This document shows, one piece after another, positions 1-7,090 of a stretch of DNA of 9,523 nucleotides (position 1 is its first letter; the number at the start of each line of letters is the position of its first letter). Position numbers and translations under genes: made by a program. Below the pieces are notes generated by a model that ran no database searches, was not told where the DNA came from, and was given only the letters and a program-made list of their open reading frames with translations. Source of the stretch: Clostridia bacterium (lineage in GTDB: Bacteria; Bacillota; Clostridia; Christensenellales; Borkfalkiaceae); assembly GCA_900771345.1 (NCBI GenBank), contig CAAGNQ010000051.1, positions 1 to 9,523 of the forward strand. The letters are read 5' to 3'.

Positions 1-4
1 ACAT
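1..4 (-). CDS. start codon of a further gene leaving the window (product unknown)
   Basis: Only the ATG (4-2) and one further base lie inside the window, so nothing can be said about the product. The call rests on upstream signals: an AAGGA ribosome binding site at 17-13 with an 8-nt spacer, and a consensus sigma-A type promoter at 66-38. It reads in the same direction as the polymerase operon but lies beyond that operon's terminator, so it should be a separate transcription unit. Confidence 0.4.
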
Positions 5-37
5 AAAAATTTTCCTTATTTTTATAATAATATATAC

Positions 38-66
38 ATTATATATTTATCATTTACCAATGTCAA
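38..66 (-). promoter_or_regulatory. consensus sigma-A promoter for the gene at the left edge
   Basis: On the minus strand a perfect -35 TTGACA (66-61) is separated by exactly 17 nt from a perfect -10 TATAAT (43-38). About 20 nt of AT-rich leader then lead to AAGGA (17-13) and an ATG at 4-2. The complete match to the housekeeping consensus with ideal spacing makes this a confident promoter call. The gene it drives is not in the window. Confidence 0.8.
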
Positions 67-110
67 CTGTTTAAGTTAGTAAAAGCAATCTAAATTTATT
101 ATTTTTACGA

Positions 111-136
111 TAAAAAAAGGTAGGGTTTCCCTACCT
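111..136 (-). terminator. intrinsic terminator of the polymerase/YolD operon
   Basis: On the minus strand AGGTAGGG, a 3-nt loop AAA and CCCTACCT form a perfect 8-bp GC-rich stem (136-118), followed directly by a run of seven T (118-112, the first being the last base of the stem). This is a classic rho-independent terminator. It lies about 125 nt beyond the YolD-like stop codon, with no convincing gene between, so it probably ends that operon. The plus strand has no T run after the stem. Confidence 0.85.
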
Positions 137-218
137 AGAAATATGTTTTATGACAGAACTAAACGACCAATTCTAAACCACAATATTTTAACGTTTCTAT
201 TTAACGTGTACTTTTTAT

Positions 219-239
219 CTATTATGTCTAACATAATAG
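219..239. repeat. short AT-rich inverted repeat in the 3' region of the polymerase operon
   Basis: CTATTATG and CATAATAG are perfect 8-bp inverted arms around a 5-nt loop. Neither side is followed by a T run, so it is not a good intrinsic terminator. It lies about 20 nt after the YolD-like stop codon and could simply be a 3'-UTR hairpin. The rest of 137-259 shows nothing else convincing. Confidence 0.4.
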
Positions 240-259
240 TATGCAAAATCATTATGTTT

Positions 260-709
260 TTAATAGGTTTTTAATTTGTAATCGTTTATTATATCGCTCT
301 CTAATCGACAAATATATTTTATCTCGATAATTTCTCCACTATCAAGTTCAATCAACCTTTCAAACTCTCTGTACTTCCTTATTATTCCACTTTTAACAAG
401 GTATTCTCCACCCTCTTTTTTTCTGTCAGGAACAAAATAAGTTACACAAACTTTTGGCTCTTTGTGTAAATTCATTAGCAAAATCCTAAAATCCTCATCA
501 AGCCTTTCTTTTTCCTCTTCGGTTAATTCTATATATTCCTTAGTAAATCTTTCGCTTTCCTTAATTGCCTCCATATGTCCCGTCAATGCCGCAAAAGGAG
601 AAAACTGAGCCGCCCTATCACTCATTGCCATTGGTGGAAAAATCTTAGAGGTATGATGTGGCAAATTTATAATATCGTCATAATTTTTTATTCGCTTATC
701 ATTATTCAC
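260..709 (-). CDS. YolD-like protein, partner of a Y-family polymerase
   Basis: This 149-residue protein belongs to the YolD-like group regularly encoded next to UmuC/UvrX-type polymerases in Firmicutes. The recognisable core is YDDIINLPHH near residues 10-19, then DRAAQFSPFAALTGH at about 31-45, a charged helix at about 46-75, and a beta-rich C-terminal half (about 84-135). The start is GTG at 709. It is supported by a strong GGGAGGG site (724-718) with an 8-nt spacer, and it overlaps the polymerase TGA stop by 4 nt (GTGA), implying translational coupling. No signal peptide or membrane segment is seen, so it should be cytoplasmic. Its biochemical role is not known; YolD proteins are presumed, by association, to assist or regulate the translesion polymerase. 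Regulation should follow the upstream LexA-box promoter. Family assignment is fairly secure, function is inference. Confidence 0.82.
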   Translation of the reverse strand: MNNDKRIKNYDDIINLPHHTSKIFPPMAMSDRAAQFSPFAALTGHMEAIKESERFTKEYIELTEEEKERLDEDFRILLMNLHKEPKVCVTYFVPDRKKEGGEYLVKSGIIRKYREFERLIELDSGEIIEIKYICRLESDIINDYKLKTY

Positions 710-2211
710 GCTTTATGCCCTCCCATTTGCCCGTTCCTATCCCTCGTTGTTGCCCCATCTTCAAAATTAACCCCTCTTAAAATAGAATTCTTGCCGTATT
801 TACTCTTAATCTCAATAACAGTCCTTTGAATATCCCTTTCTTTCCCTAGCCCATTGTTCTCGTTCACATTATTGTTCGAAAACATATCAAGTTGAATAAA
901 ACGTTTTTCACCACTAGCCTGTTCTTCGGTCAATAGTTTGTTGGCCGAGATATTTATTCGCCTAACCAACAAATTTTTATCAGTAATTCTTTCAAAAAGC
1001 GACATAACCTCTTTTGTTATCTTAACCGTTGATGATATATGCCTATCAAAATTAATCGTGCCGTGAGCGTGTTTTGGGATTAACCTACCATAAGAATCTA
1101 GAACAATCTCACCCTTATAATTGTTTTTTATTTGCTCATTAATTAGATTTTCAATATCATAACCAACAGTTAATACTATTTGACTTGTAACTAGTCCCTT
1201 TTGAACAATATCTAAAACCAATAACTCAATCATTTCACGAACAATTATTTTAGCCTTAGAAAAATTATATGGCGTATGCAAAACCTGACCCGAACAAATG
1301 CTATTATTCTTTGGAGTGTAGCCTTTTGCATCTTTTATCGTACAGGGCTCATAACCCCAAGCGTGGTCAATAATAAGTTCTGCATTAACCCCAAAAAGTT
1401 TATATAATAATCCCTCGTTATAAAATGATTTTGGACTACCTATAGAGCATTTTGCGATATCTCCCATTGTATAAATGCCATTTTCTTCAAGTTTTTTTGA
1501 AATACCCTTACCAATTCGCCAAAAATCTGTTAACGGCCTATGCGCCCATAATTTATTTCTATAACTAATCTCGTCAAGTTCGGCAATCCTAACCCCCTCG
1601 CTATCTGCCTCTAGATGCTTTGCCACAATATCCATTGCAACCTTCGATAAATACATATTCGTGCCTATTCCAACAGTTGCAGTTATCCCCGTTTTATTAT
1701 AAACTTCGTTCAATATGAGTTTTGAATATTCTTTTGCCGTCATTTTCATAGCTTTAAGATAAGGGGTTGCATCTAAAAAAACTTCGTCAATAGAATAGTT
1801 TAATATATCCGACGGGGCAAAATATTTAAGATATATATCATAAACACTCTTACTGTATGTTGAATATAAATTCATACGAGGCGTTGCAACAATATAGTCA
1901 ATCGCAAGTTCAGGATTATCTTTTAATTCCTCCTCGTCAAAAGATTTGCCGATAAATTTATATTCCTTTGAAAAAAGTTCTCTCTTTTTATTAGCCTCAG
2001 CAACCTTTTGAACTACTTCAAAAAGCCTTGCTCTGCCTGACAATCCATATTTTTTAAGTGATGGCGAAACGGCAAGACATATAGTTTTTTCCGTCCGATT
2101 AGAGTCTGCAACGACCAGATTAGTCTTTAACGGGTCTAACCCTCTCTCAACACATTCAACAGAGGCAAAAAAAGATTTCAAGTCAATCGCAATATAAGAT
2201 TTATTTTCCAT
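706..2211 (-). CDS. Y-family translesion DNA polymerase (UmuC/UvrX-like)
   Basis: This 501-residue protein is an error-prone lesion-bypass polymerase of the UmuC/DinB superfamily, in the Clostridia group that travels with YolD. The N-terminal catalytic part has YIAIDLKSFFASVE (residues 6-19), with metal ligand D10 and probable steric-gate F15. The SIDEVFLD motif (140-147) supplies the D142/E143 pair. NLVVADSNRTEKTICLAVSP (31-50) is a hallmark of this subgroup. A thumb/helix-hairpin-helix region follows at about 228-290 and a little-finger domain at about 300-425. QLDMF at 440-444 fits the beta-clamp binding pentapeptide QL[SD]LF, as expected for a polymerase recruited to stalled forks. The ATG is preceded by AGGAGG (2225-2220) with an 8-nt spacer. 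It is the first gene of a two-gene operon with the YolD-like gene and has an SOS-type promoter. All catalytic motifs are intact, so it looks functional. I leave the symbol empty because the UmuC, UvrX and DinB names are not used consistently for this subgroup. Confidence 0.93.
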   Translation of the reverse strand: MENKSYIAIDLKSFFASVECVERGLDPLKTNLVVADSNRTEKTICLAVSPSLKKYGLSGRARLFEVVQKVAEANKKRELFSKEYKFIGKSFDEEELKDNPELAIDYIVATPRMNLYSTYSKSVYDIYLKYFAPSDILNYSIDEVFLDATPYLKAMKMTAKEYSKLILNEVYNKTGITATVGIGTNMYLSKVAMDIVAKHLEADSEGVRIAELDEISYRNKLWAHRPLTDFWRIGKGISKKLEENGIYTMGDIAKCSIGSPKSFYNEGLLYKLFGVNAELIIDHAWGYEPCTIKDAKGYTPKNNSICSGQVLHTPYNFSKAKIIVREMIELLVLDIVQKGLVTSQIVLTVGYDIENLINEQIKNNYKGEIVLDSYGRLIPKHAHGTINFDRHISSTVKITKEVMSLFERITDKNLLVRRINISANKLLTEEQASGEKRFIQLDMFSNNNVNENNGLGKERDIQRTVIEIKSKYGKNSILRGVNFEDGATTRDRNGQMGGHKA

Positions 2212-2232
2212 TCCCTTTACCTCCTTGTTTTT

Positions 2233-2261
2233 ATTATAACAAACAAATGTTCGTTTTTCAA
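2233..2261 (-). promoter_or_regulatory. sigma-A promoter of the polymerase/YolD operon
   Basis: On the minus strand the -35 is TTGAAA (2261-2256), followed by exactly 17 nt and a perfect -10 TATAAT (2238-2233). The AGGAGG ribosome binding site and ATG follow about 8-20 nt downstream. The spacer contains the LexA-box match described separately. The promoter begins about 20 nt beyond the tRNA terminator, so the two units are insulated. Confidence 0.85.
2240..2253 (-). promoter_or_regulatory. LexA box (SOS operator) inside the polymerase promoter
   Basis: The minus strand reads CGAACATTTGTTTG, matching the Gram-positive LexA operator CGAAC-N4-GTTYG, with dyad arms CGAAC/GTTTG (one deviation from perfect symmetry). 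It lies wholly within the 17-nt spacer between -35 and -10, where bound LexA would block RNA polymerase. The downstream gene is a translesion polymerase, a typical LexA target, so sequence and context agree. Binding itself is inferred. Confidence 0.85.
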
Positions 2262-2280
2262 GTAAATTTAATAAAAATTC

Positions 2281-2320
2281 AAAATAAAAACGGTAGCAAT
2301 TTTTGGTAAAATTGCTACCG
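2281..2320 (-). terminator. intrinsic terminator of tRNA-Thr
   Basis: On the minus strand CGGTAGCAATTTT, a 4-nt loop and AAAATTGCTACCG form a perfect 13-bp stem (2320-2291), followed by TTTTTATTTT. The hairpin starts 6 nt after the tRNA CCA end, so it terminates the tRNA transcript and separates it from the polymerase promoter. Confidence 0.93.
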
Positions 2321-2326
2321 TCAAAT

Positions 2327-2402
2327 TGGAGCTGATAACCGGAATCGAACCGGTGACCTCATCCTTACCAAGGATGTGCTCTACCATCTGAGCCATATCA
2401 GC
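2327..2402 (-). tRNA. tRNA-Thr (anticodon GGT), CCA encoded
   Basis: The minus strand folds into a complete cloverleaf. The acceptor stem is GCTGATA/TATCAGC (7 bp), the anticodon stem is CATCC/GGATG around loop TTGGTAA with anticodon GGT, and the T arm is ACCGG-TTCGATT-CCGGT. The discriminator base is T (2330) and the CCA end (2329-2327) is encoded. Anticodon GGT reads ACC/ACT threonine codons. Length is 76 nt with CCA. It is a single tRNA with its own promoter and terminator between gyrA and the SOS polymerase operon. Confidence 0.97.
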
Positions 2403-2430
2403 AAGCCATTTATTCTTAAAATACCTATTT

Positions 2431-2459
2431 ATTATATAAAATAAAAAGTTGTTTGTCAA
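2431..2459 (-). promoter_or_regulatory. consensus promoter of tRNA-Thr
   Basis: On the minus strand a perfect TTGACA (2459-2454) and a perfect TATAAT (2436-2431) are separated by 17 nt. Transcription would start about 20 nt before the tRNA 5' end at 2402. The AT-rich stretch just upstream, including a short palindrome at 2483-2496, could act as an UP element. Full consensus is usual for stable-RNA genes. Confidence 0.9.
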
Positions 2460-2519
2460 TATAAAATAAGTTGTTTAATGCAAAAATTTAAATTTTCACA
2501 AGAAATAATAAATAGGCTC

Positions 2520-2554
2520 CACAAACGGCCACGCCACTAACGTGACCGTTTGTG
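2520..2554 (-). terminator. strong hairpin after gyrA (terminator-like, poor U tract)
   Basis: On the minus strand two 14-nt arms, CACAAACGGTCACG and CGTGGCCGTTTGTG, pair completely (one T-G wobble) around a 7-nt loop. The hairpin begins 9 nt after the gyrA stop codon. The sequence after it is GAGCCTATTTATTATTT, only partly T-rich, so it is not a textbook intrinsic terminator. It may be a weak terminator or may protect the 3' end of the gyrBA mRNA. Confidence 0.6.
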
Positions 2555-2563
2555 AGTCAAAAA

Positions 2564-5083
2564 TTATTCTTCAGAAGTTTGAATTTCTTGAGCGCCTTCT
2601 TCTAAACCGTCTTCCTCGTCATTCTTAGGAGTTAGGGCAATTTTAGAAACAGCAGACTCTTCCAATCTCATAATTCTAACACCCTGCGTATCCCTACCGA
2701 TTTTTGAAATATCACTTGCAGCAACCCTAATTATCGTTCCATTATTTGCGATAATCATTATGTCGTCTTCACTTGAAACGAGTTTTAGGCTTACGAGTTT
2801 ACCCGTTTTTTCATTAAATACGCCAGCCTTAACACCCTTTCCACTTCTTGACTGCAATCTATAATCTTCTATATCCGAGCGCTTACCATAACCGTTTTCG
2901 GTCATTGTTATAACTTCACAGTCAGGCTTAATAACCGACATATCCACAACGTAATCGTCTGCATTGAGTTTCATACTTCTTACGCCTTGCGTATCTCTAC
3001 CCATTGCGCGCACGTCATTCTCGCTAAATCTTATGCATTTACCCTCGTGTGACGCTATGATAAGTTCATCAGAGCCATTAGTCAGTTGAACTGATATAAG
3101 CTCATCACCATCTACAATACTAATTGCAATTTTCCCCGTTTTTCTTATGCTTGCAAACTCAGAAAGGGCTGTCTTTTTAATAAGTCCGTTTCTTGTTGCC
3201 ATAGCGATATAACCTTCAGTTCCTGCCTTTAGAGGTATCATAGCACGCACTTTTTCGCCTTCAGCGAGTTGAAGAACATTGACTATAGCTCTACCTCGTG
3301 CCGTTCTTTGACCTACCGGTATCCTATACCCTCTAACACTATGAACACGACCAAAATTCGTAAAGAACAGTATATCATCGTGCGTGGAAGCAACGAACAT
3401 ATTATCAACAAAATCCTCTTCTTTTGGTTTATGAGCCGTTACGCCCTTGCCACCTCTACGCTGAGTTTTATACTCTACTACAGGAACGCGCTTAACGTAT
3501 CCAAAGTGAGTTAGACTGATTACAACGTCTTCTACAGGAATCATGTCTTCGTCGTCAATATCACCATAATCATAAGACAGTTCAGTCTTTCTTGGTGAAG
3601 GATACTTGTCTTTGATTTCTTCCATATCTGCTCTTATAATAGCCTTAACTCTCGACTCGTTAGCAAGTATATCTTTTAGGTCTAGAATAGTATTGTTAAG
3701 TTCAACAAGTTCTTCCTGAAGTTTTTCAATCTCCATACTGGTTAAACGAACTAGTTTCATATCCAAAATTGCATTTGCTTGTCTATCAGAGAGTTCAAAC
3801 TCGTCCATCAACGAGTTGCAAGCCGACGCCCTGTCGCTTGAACGACGAATTATTTCAACAACCCTGTCTATATCGGCAAGAGCAATAACTAAACCTTTAA
3901 CTATATGCTCTCTCTCCTCAGTTTTCTCCAAATCGTATTTGGTGCGTCTTGTGATAACCGATTCTTGATGCGCAATATAGTGGGTAAGAATTTCCTTAAG
4001 TCCTAAGACTTTCGGCTCTCCGTCAACCAGAGCAAGAAGAATTATTCCGTCTTTAACCTGCAAGTTAGTGTGTTTATAAAGGGTATTCAAAACAACTTGA
4101 GCGTTTGCATCTTTCTTTAGGTCGATAACAATGCGCATACCGTGCCTGTCAGACTCGTCCTTAACGTCGCTTATACCCTCAATTCTCTTGTCTTTAACCA
4201 TATCGGCAATGTTTTCTATAAGCATTGCTTTGTTTACTTGATAAGGTAATTCAGATACAACGATTCTCTCTCTAGTTCCGTTATTAAACTCTTCAATTTC
4301 GCATTTCGCACGGAGAACGAATCCACCTTTACCAGTCATATACGCCTGCTTAATACCAGACCTACCCATCAAAACGCCACCTGTCGGATAGTCAGGTGCA
4401 GGAATAAATTCCATAAGTTCCTCAATAGTTATTTCAGGATTATCCATAAGCGCAATACAAGCGTTTAAGCATTCTGAAAGATTATGAGGTGGGATGTTTG
4501 TTGCCATACCAACGGCAATACCGTCAGCACCGTTTACAAGAATGTTAGGTATTCTTGACGGCAACACAACCGGTTGCATTTCCGTATCGTCAAAGTTCGG
4601 ATAAAAGTCAACGGTGTTCTTATCAATTTCACGAAGCATTTCGTTAGCAAGCTTTGAAAGCCTTGCCTCAGTGTATCTATATGCAGCGGCAGGGTCACCG
4701 TCAACCGAGCCGAAGTTACCGTGCCCGTCAACTAACGGGAAATTAATCGAAAAGTCTTGCGCTAAACGCACTAGCGCGTCATAAACCGAACTATCGCCGT
4801 GTGGGTGATATTTACCCAAAACTTCACCGACGATTTTTGCGCATTTCTTAAAAGGTTTTTCGCAAGTCAATCCCATATCGTGCATAGCGTATAAAATACG
4901 ACGATGAACAGGTTTAAGTCCATCCCTAACGTCAGGTATTGCACGAGAAACGTTTACTGCCATTGCATAGGCAATAAACGATTTTTTTACTTCATTATTA
5001 ACCTCAACATTTATTAGTTTGGTTTTTTCTAATGTCGACTTAAAATCAGCAGAAAGTTCTGCGCAATTTTCTTTTTTTGCCAT
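2564..5083 (-). CDS. gyrA: DNA gyrase subunit A
   Basis: The A subunit of gyrase cuts and rejoins DNA in the A2B2 enzyme that introduces negative supercoils using ATP. The winged-helix breakage-reunion domain carries AYRYTEARL with the probable catalytic tyrosine at Y137. A tower and coiled coil follow at about 360-490. The C-terminal beta-pinwheel contains the GyrA box QRRGGKG (541-547), which separates GyrA from ParC. Length is 839 residues, normal for the family, and the acidic C-terminal tail is typical. I chose ATG at 5083 (MAKKENC). A GTG five codons upstream (5098) is also in frame, but it overlaps the GGAGG site (5096-5092) that stands 8 nt before this ATG. The quinolone-determining region reads HPHGDSSVYDA, with S98 and D102 matching E. 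coli S83 and D87, so no classical resistance change is visible. It lies 15 nt after gyrB as the second gene of the operon. Confidence 0.98.
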   Translation of the reverse strand: MAKKENCAELSADFKSTLEKTKLINVEVNNEVKKSFIAYAMAVNVSRAIPDVRDGLKPVHRRILYAMHDMGLTCEKPFKKCAKIVGEVLGKYHPHGDSSVYDALVRLAQDFSINFPLVDGHGNFGSVDGDPAAAYRYTEARLSKLANEMLREIDKNTVDFYPNFDDTEMQPVVLPSRIPNILVNGADGIAVGMATNIPPHNLSECLNACIALMDNPEITIEELMEFIPAPDYPTGGVLMGRSGIKQAYMTGKGGFVLRAKCEIEEFNNGTRERIVVSELPYQVNKAMLIENIADMVKDKRIEGISDVKDESDRHGMRIVIDLKKDANAQVVLNTLYKHTNLQVKDGIILLALVDGEPKVLGLKEILTHYIAHQESVITRRTKYDLEKTEEREHIVKGLVIALADIDRVVEIIRRSSDRASACNSLMDEFELSDRQANAILDMKLVRLTSMEIEKLQEELVELNNTILDLKDILANESRVKAIIRADMEEIKDKYPSPRKTELSYDYGDIDDEDMIPVEDVVISLTHFGYVKRVPVVEYKTQRRGGKGVTAHKPKEEDFVDNMFVASTHDDILFFTNFGRVHSVRGYRIPVGQRTARGRAIVNVLQLAEGEKVRAMIPLKAGTEGYIAMATRNGLIKKTALSEFASIRKTGKIAISIVDGDELISVQLTNGSDELIIASHEGKCIRFSENDVRAMGRDTQGVRSMKLNADDYVVDMSVIKPDCEVITMTENGYGKRSDIEDYRLQSRSGKGVKAGVFNEKTGKLVSLKLVSSEDDIMIIANNGTIIRVAASDISKIGRDTQGVRIMRLEESAVSKIALTPKNDEEDGLEEGAQEIQTSEE

Positions 5084-5091
5084 TTTTCCTA

Positions 5092-5096
5092 CCTCC
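5092..5096 (-). promoter_or_regulatory. ribosome binding site that fixes the gyrA start
   Basis: GGAGG on the minus strand stands 8 nt before ATG 5083, an ideal spacing. The longer frame would start at GTG 5098, placing this site inside the coding sequence and leaving that GTG overlapping the end of gyrB without its own site. The ATG is therefore preferred. Confidence 0.85.
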
Positions 5097-5098
5097 AC

Positions 5099-7009
5099 CT
5101 AAATGTCAAGTTCTGTAACGAGTTTAGCATTCTGTTCAATGAATTCTCGTCTTAGTTCCGGGTCATCACCCATAAGTTTCACAAAGGTCTCATTAGCCTC
5201 TAACGCGTCTTCCATGGTTACCCTAAGCATCGTTCTAGTTTCAGGATTCATAGTTGTTTCCCAAAGTTGCTCTGGGTCCATTTCACCTAAACCTTTATAA
5301 CGTTGAATATCGCACTTTCCTGCTTCTTGCAAATATTCTTGCAATTCCTTGTCAGAATAAAAATATCTATCAACCTTATTCTTTGTAGCCTTATAAAGTG
5401 GTGGTTGAGCGATATATACGTGCCCTTTTTCTATAAGTGGACGCATAAACCTAAAGAAGAACGTTAGAAGAAGTATTCTAATATGACTTCCGTCAACGTC
5501 TGCGTCGGTCATGCAGATAATTCTATCGTAACGAAGTTTGCTTTCGTCAAAATCGTCGTGAATTCCACCACCAAAAGCAGTTATCATAGCCCTAATCTCA
5601 GCATTTTCGAGTATCCTATTAAGCCTTGCCTTTTCAACGTTGAGAATTTTACCACGTAAAGGCAAAATCGCTTGGAATCTTCTATCCCTGCCTTGCTTTG
5701 CACTACCACCTGCAGAATCACCCTCAACAATAAAAATTTCACAAAATGCAGGGTTTTTATCCGAACAGTCTGCAAGTTTTCCAGGCAAAGTAGTTGACTC
5801 AAGCGCCCCCTTACGCCTCGTACTCTCTCTTGCAAGTCTTGCAGCCTCCCTCGCCCTTTGAGCAGTAATACATTTCATAAGCACTTCACGAGTTTTTGCA
5901 GGGTTTTCTTCAAAGTAAGCACCCAAATACTCATTCATTGCTTTTGTTACGTAATTCCTCATCTCGCTGTTACCGAGTTTAGTTTTGGTTTGCCCTTCAA
6001 ACTGTGGCTCGGTAAGTTTAACCGAAATAACTGCAACAATACCCTCTCTACAGTCGTCAGAAGATACCTTTTCATCCCCCTTAAAGACGTTGAGTTTCTT
6101 GCCATAGTCGTTTATAATCCTAGTAAGAGTGTTCTTAAAGCCTTCCAAATGCGTTCCACCCTCTTCAGTATTAATATTGTTTGCAAACGCATAAATTACT
6201 TCGTTATAAGTTTCAGTATATTGTAGAGCAACCTCAACTTCCGTATCGCCGTAGAACACGTCAAAATAAACAGGCTTATCAAAAAGTGGCTTTTTATTTT
6301 TACTCAAGTCATCTACAAAATGAGCAATTCCTCCCTCATAAAAGAAGGTATCTGCTTGCTCTTTATCTGCACGCTTATCAATCATTTTAATGGTTAAGCC
6401 TTTATTTAGGTAAGCAAGTTCTCTGAGCCTTGATTTAATATTGTCATAATTAAACTCGGTGGTTTCAAAAATCTCACTGTCAGGCATAAAGGTAACCCAA
6501 GTACCCGTAAAGTCTGCCGTATCAACAACCTTTAACGGTGTCTGAGGGATACCACGGTTATAAACCTGCTTATGCTTTTTCCCGTTTTGATAAACCTCCA
6601 CTTCTAACCATTCTGAAAGAGCGTTAACAACTGAAAGACCCACGCCGTGAAGACCACCCGAGATTTTATAGCCTCCACCACCAAACTTTCCACCTGCGTG
6701 AAGTTTGGTTAAAACGACCTCAACTGCCGAAACCTTTTCGGTGTGGTGAATGGCTGTTGGAATTCCTCTGCCGTTATCCTTAACCGTACAAGAGCCGTCA
6801 GCGTTAATCTGGACGATAATGGTATCACAAAATCCGTTATTAGCCTCGTCAACAGAGTTGTCAACAATCTCTTGAACGAGATGATGAAGGCCTCTAACGT
6901 CAGTTGAGCCGATATACATACCCGGTCTTTTTCTAACAGGGTCTAAGCCTTCGAGGACTTGAATTTGTTCCTCGCCGTAATTATGCGCGTGTTGAATTTT
7001 TTCTTCCAT
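5099..7009 (-). CDS. gyrB: DNA gyrase subunit B
   Basis: The B subunit is the ATPase of gyrase, which works with GyrA to supercoil the chromosome. The GHKL ATPase domain shows EIVDNSVDEA (E47, N51), KDNGRGIP (D78), GGKFGGGGYKISGGLHGVG (106-124) and the QTKTKLG loop (340-346). The TOPRIM domain has IVEGDSAGG (E429) and DADVDG (D502, D504, D506), which hold the catalytic metals. The C-terminal tail has QRYKGLGEMDPEQLWETTM (569-587). At 636 residues it is the short Gram-positive form, without the insertion found in E. coli GyrB. The ATG at 7009 follows GAGGGTG (7020-7014). It is the first gene of gyrBA, transcribed from an extended -10 promoter about 40 nt upstream. In many Firmicutes gyrB follows recF near the origin, but here its upstream neighbour is a small divergent gene, so this looks like a detached gyrase operon. 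Every key motif is intact. Confidence 0.98.
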   Translation of the reverse strand: MEEKIQHAHNYGEEQIQVLEGLDPVRKRPGMYIGSTDVRGLHHLVQEIVDNSVDEANNGFCDTIIVQINADGSCTVKDNGRGIPTAIHHTEKVSAVEVVLTKLHAGGKFGGGGYKISGGLHGVGLSVVNALSEWLEVEVYQNGKKHKQVYNRGIPQTPLKVVDTADFTGTWVTFMPDSEIFETTEFNYDNIKSRLRELAYLNKGLTIKMIDKRADKEQADTFFYEGGIAHFVDDLSKNKKPLFDKPVYFDVFYGDTEVEVALQYTETYNEVIYAFANNINTEEGGTHLEGFKNTLTRIINDYGKKLNVFKGDEKVSSDDCREGIVAVISVKLTEPQFEGQTKTKLGNSEMRNYVTKAMNEYLGAYFEENPAKTREVLMKCITAQRAREAARLARESTRRKGALESTTLPGKLADCSDKNPAFCEIFIVEGDSAGGSAKQGRDRRFQAILPLRGKILNVEKARLNRILENAEIRAMITAFGGGIHDDFDESKLRYDRIICMTDADVDGSHIRILLLTFFFRFMRPLIEKGHVYIAQPPLYKATKNKVDRYFYSDKELQEYLQEAGKCDIQRYKGLGEMDPEQLWETTMNPETRTMLRVTMEDALEANETFVKLMGDDPELRREFIEQNAKLVTELDI

Positions 7010-7032
7010 TTTACACCCTCAAAATTTGATTT

Positions 7033-7046
7033 TTTAAGTACTTAAA
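7033..7046. repeat. 14-nt palindrome at the expected gyrB transcription start
   Basis: TTTAAGTACTTAAA is a perfect palindrome that touches the -10 of the gyrB promoter and spans the expected start of transcription. It could be an operator or only an AT-rich coincidence. No known repressor site is recognised. Confidence 0.35.
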
Positions 7047-7074
7047 TTATACCATAATTTTTAAAATTTTACAA
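7046..7074 (-). promoter_or_regulatory. promoter of the gyrBA operon (extended -10)
   Basis: On the minus strand TGGTATAAT gives a perfect -10 TATAAT (7051-7046) with an upstream TG (extended -10). A weak -35 TTGTAA (7074-7069) lies exactly 17 nt away. The untranslated leader would be about 30 nt. A weak -35 with an extended -10 is compatible with a supercoiling-sensitive gyrase promoter, but that is inference. Confidence 0.75.
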
Positions 7075-7090
7075 GCATAATTTGTAATTA

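Noticed and set aside
18..40. A partial resemblance to a PerR/Fur-type operator near the left-edge promoter.
   Set aside because: Only one half-site fits, and the stretch is nearly pure A/T, where such partial matches are expected by chance.
148..252. A 34-residue minus-strand frame just after the YolD-like gene, ending before the operon terminator.
   Set aside because: There is no ribosome binding site before its ATG, it contains the 219-239 hairpin, and the translated residues show no recognisable features.
2268..2459. A 63-codon minus-strand open frame across the tRNA region.
   Set aside because: It runs through tRNA-Thr, its terminator and part of its promoter; it is an accidental frame.
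2483..2496. The palindrome AAAATTTAAATTTT upstream of the tRNA promoter.
   Set aside because: It is made only of A and T in an AT-rich gap. At most it contributes to an UP element, and there is no reason to call it an operator.
5858..6226. A 122-codon plus-strand frame opposite gyrB, and similar plus-strand frames opposite gyrA, the protease and ppx genes.
   Set aside because: They lie antisense to strongly conserved coding sequence, lack supporting ribosome binding sites and show no family motifs.
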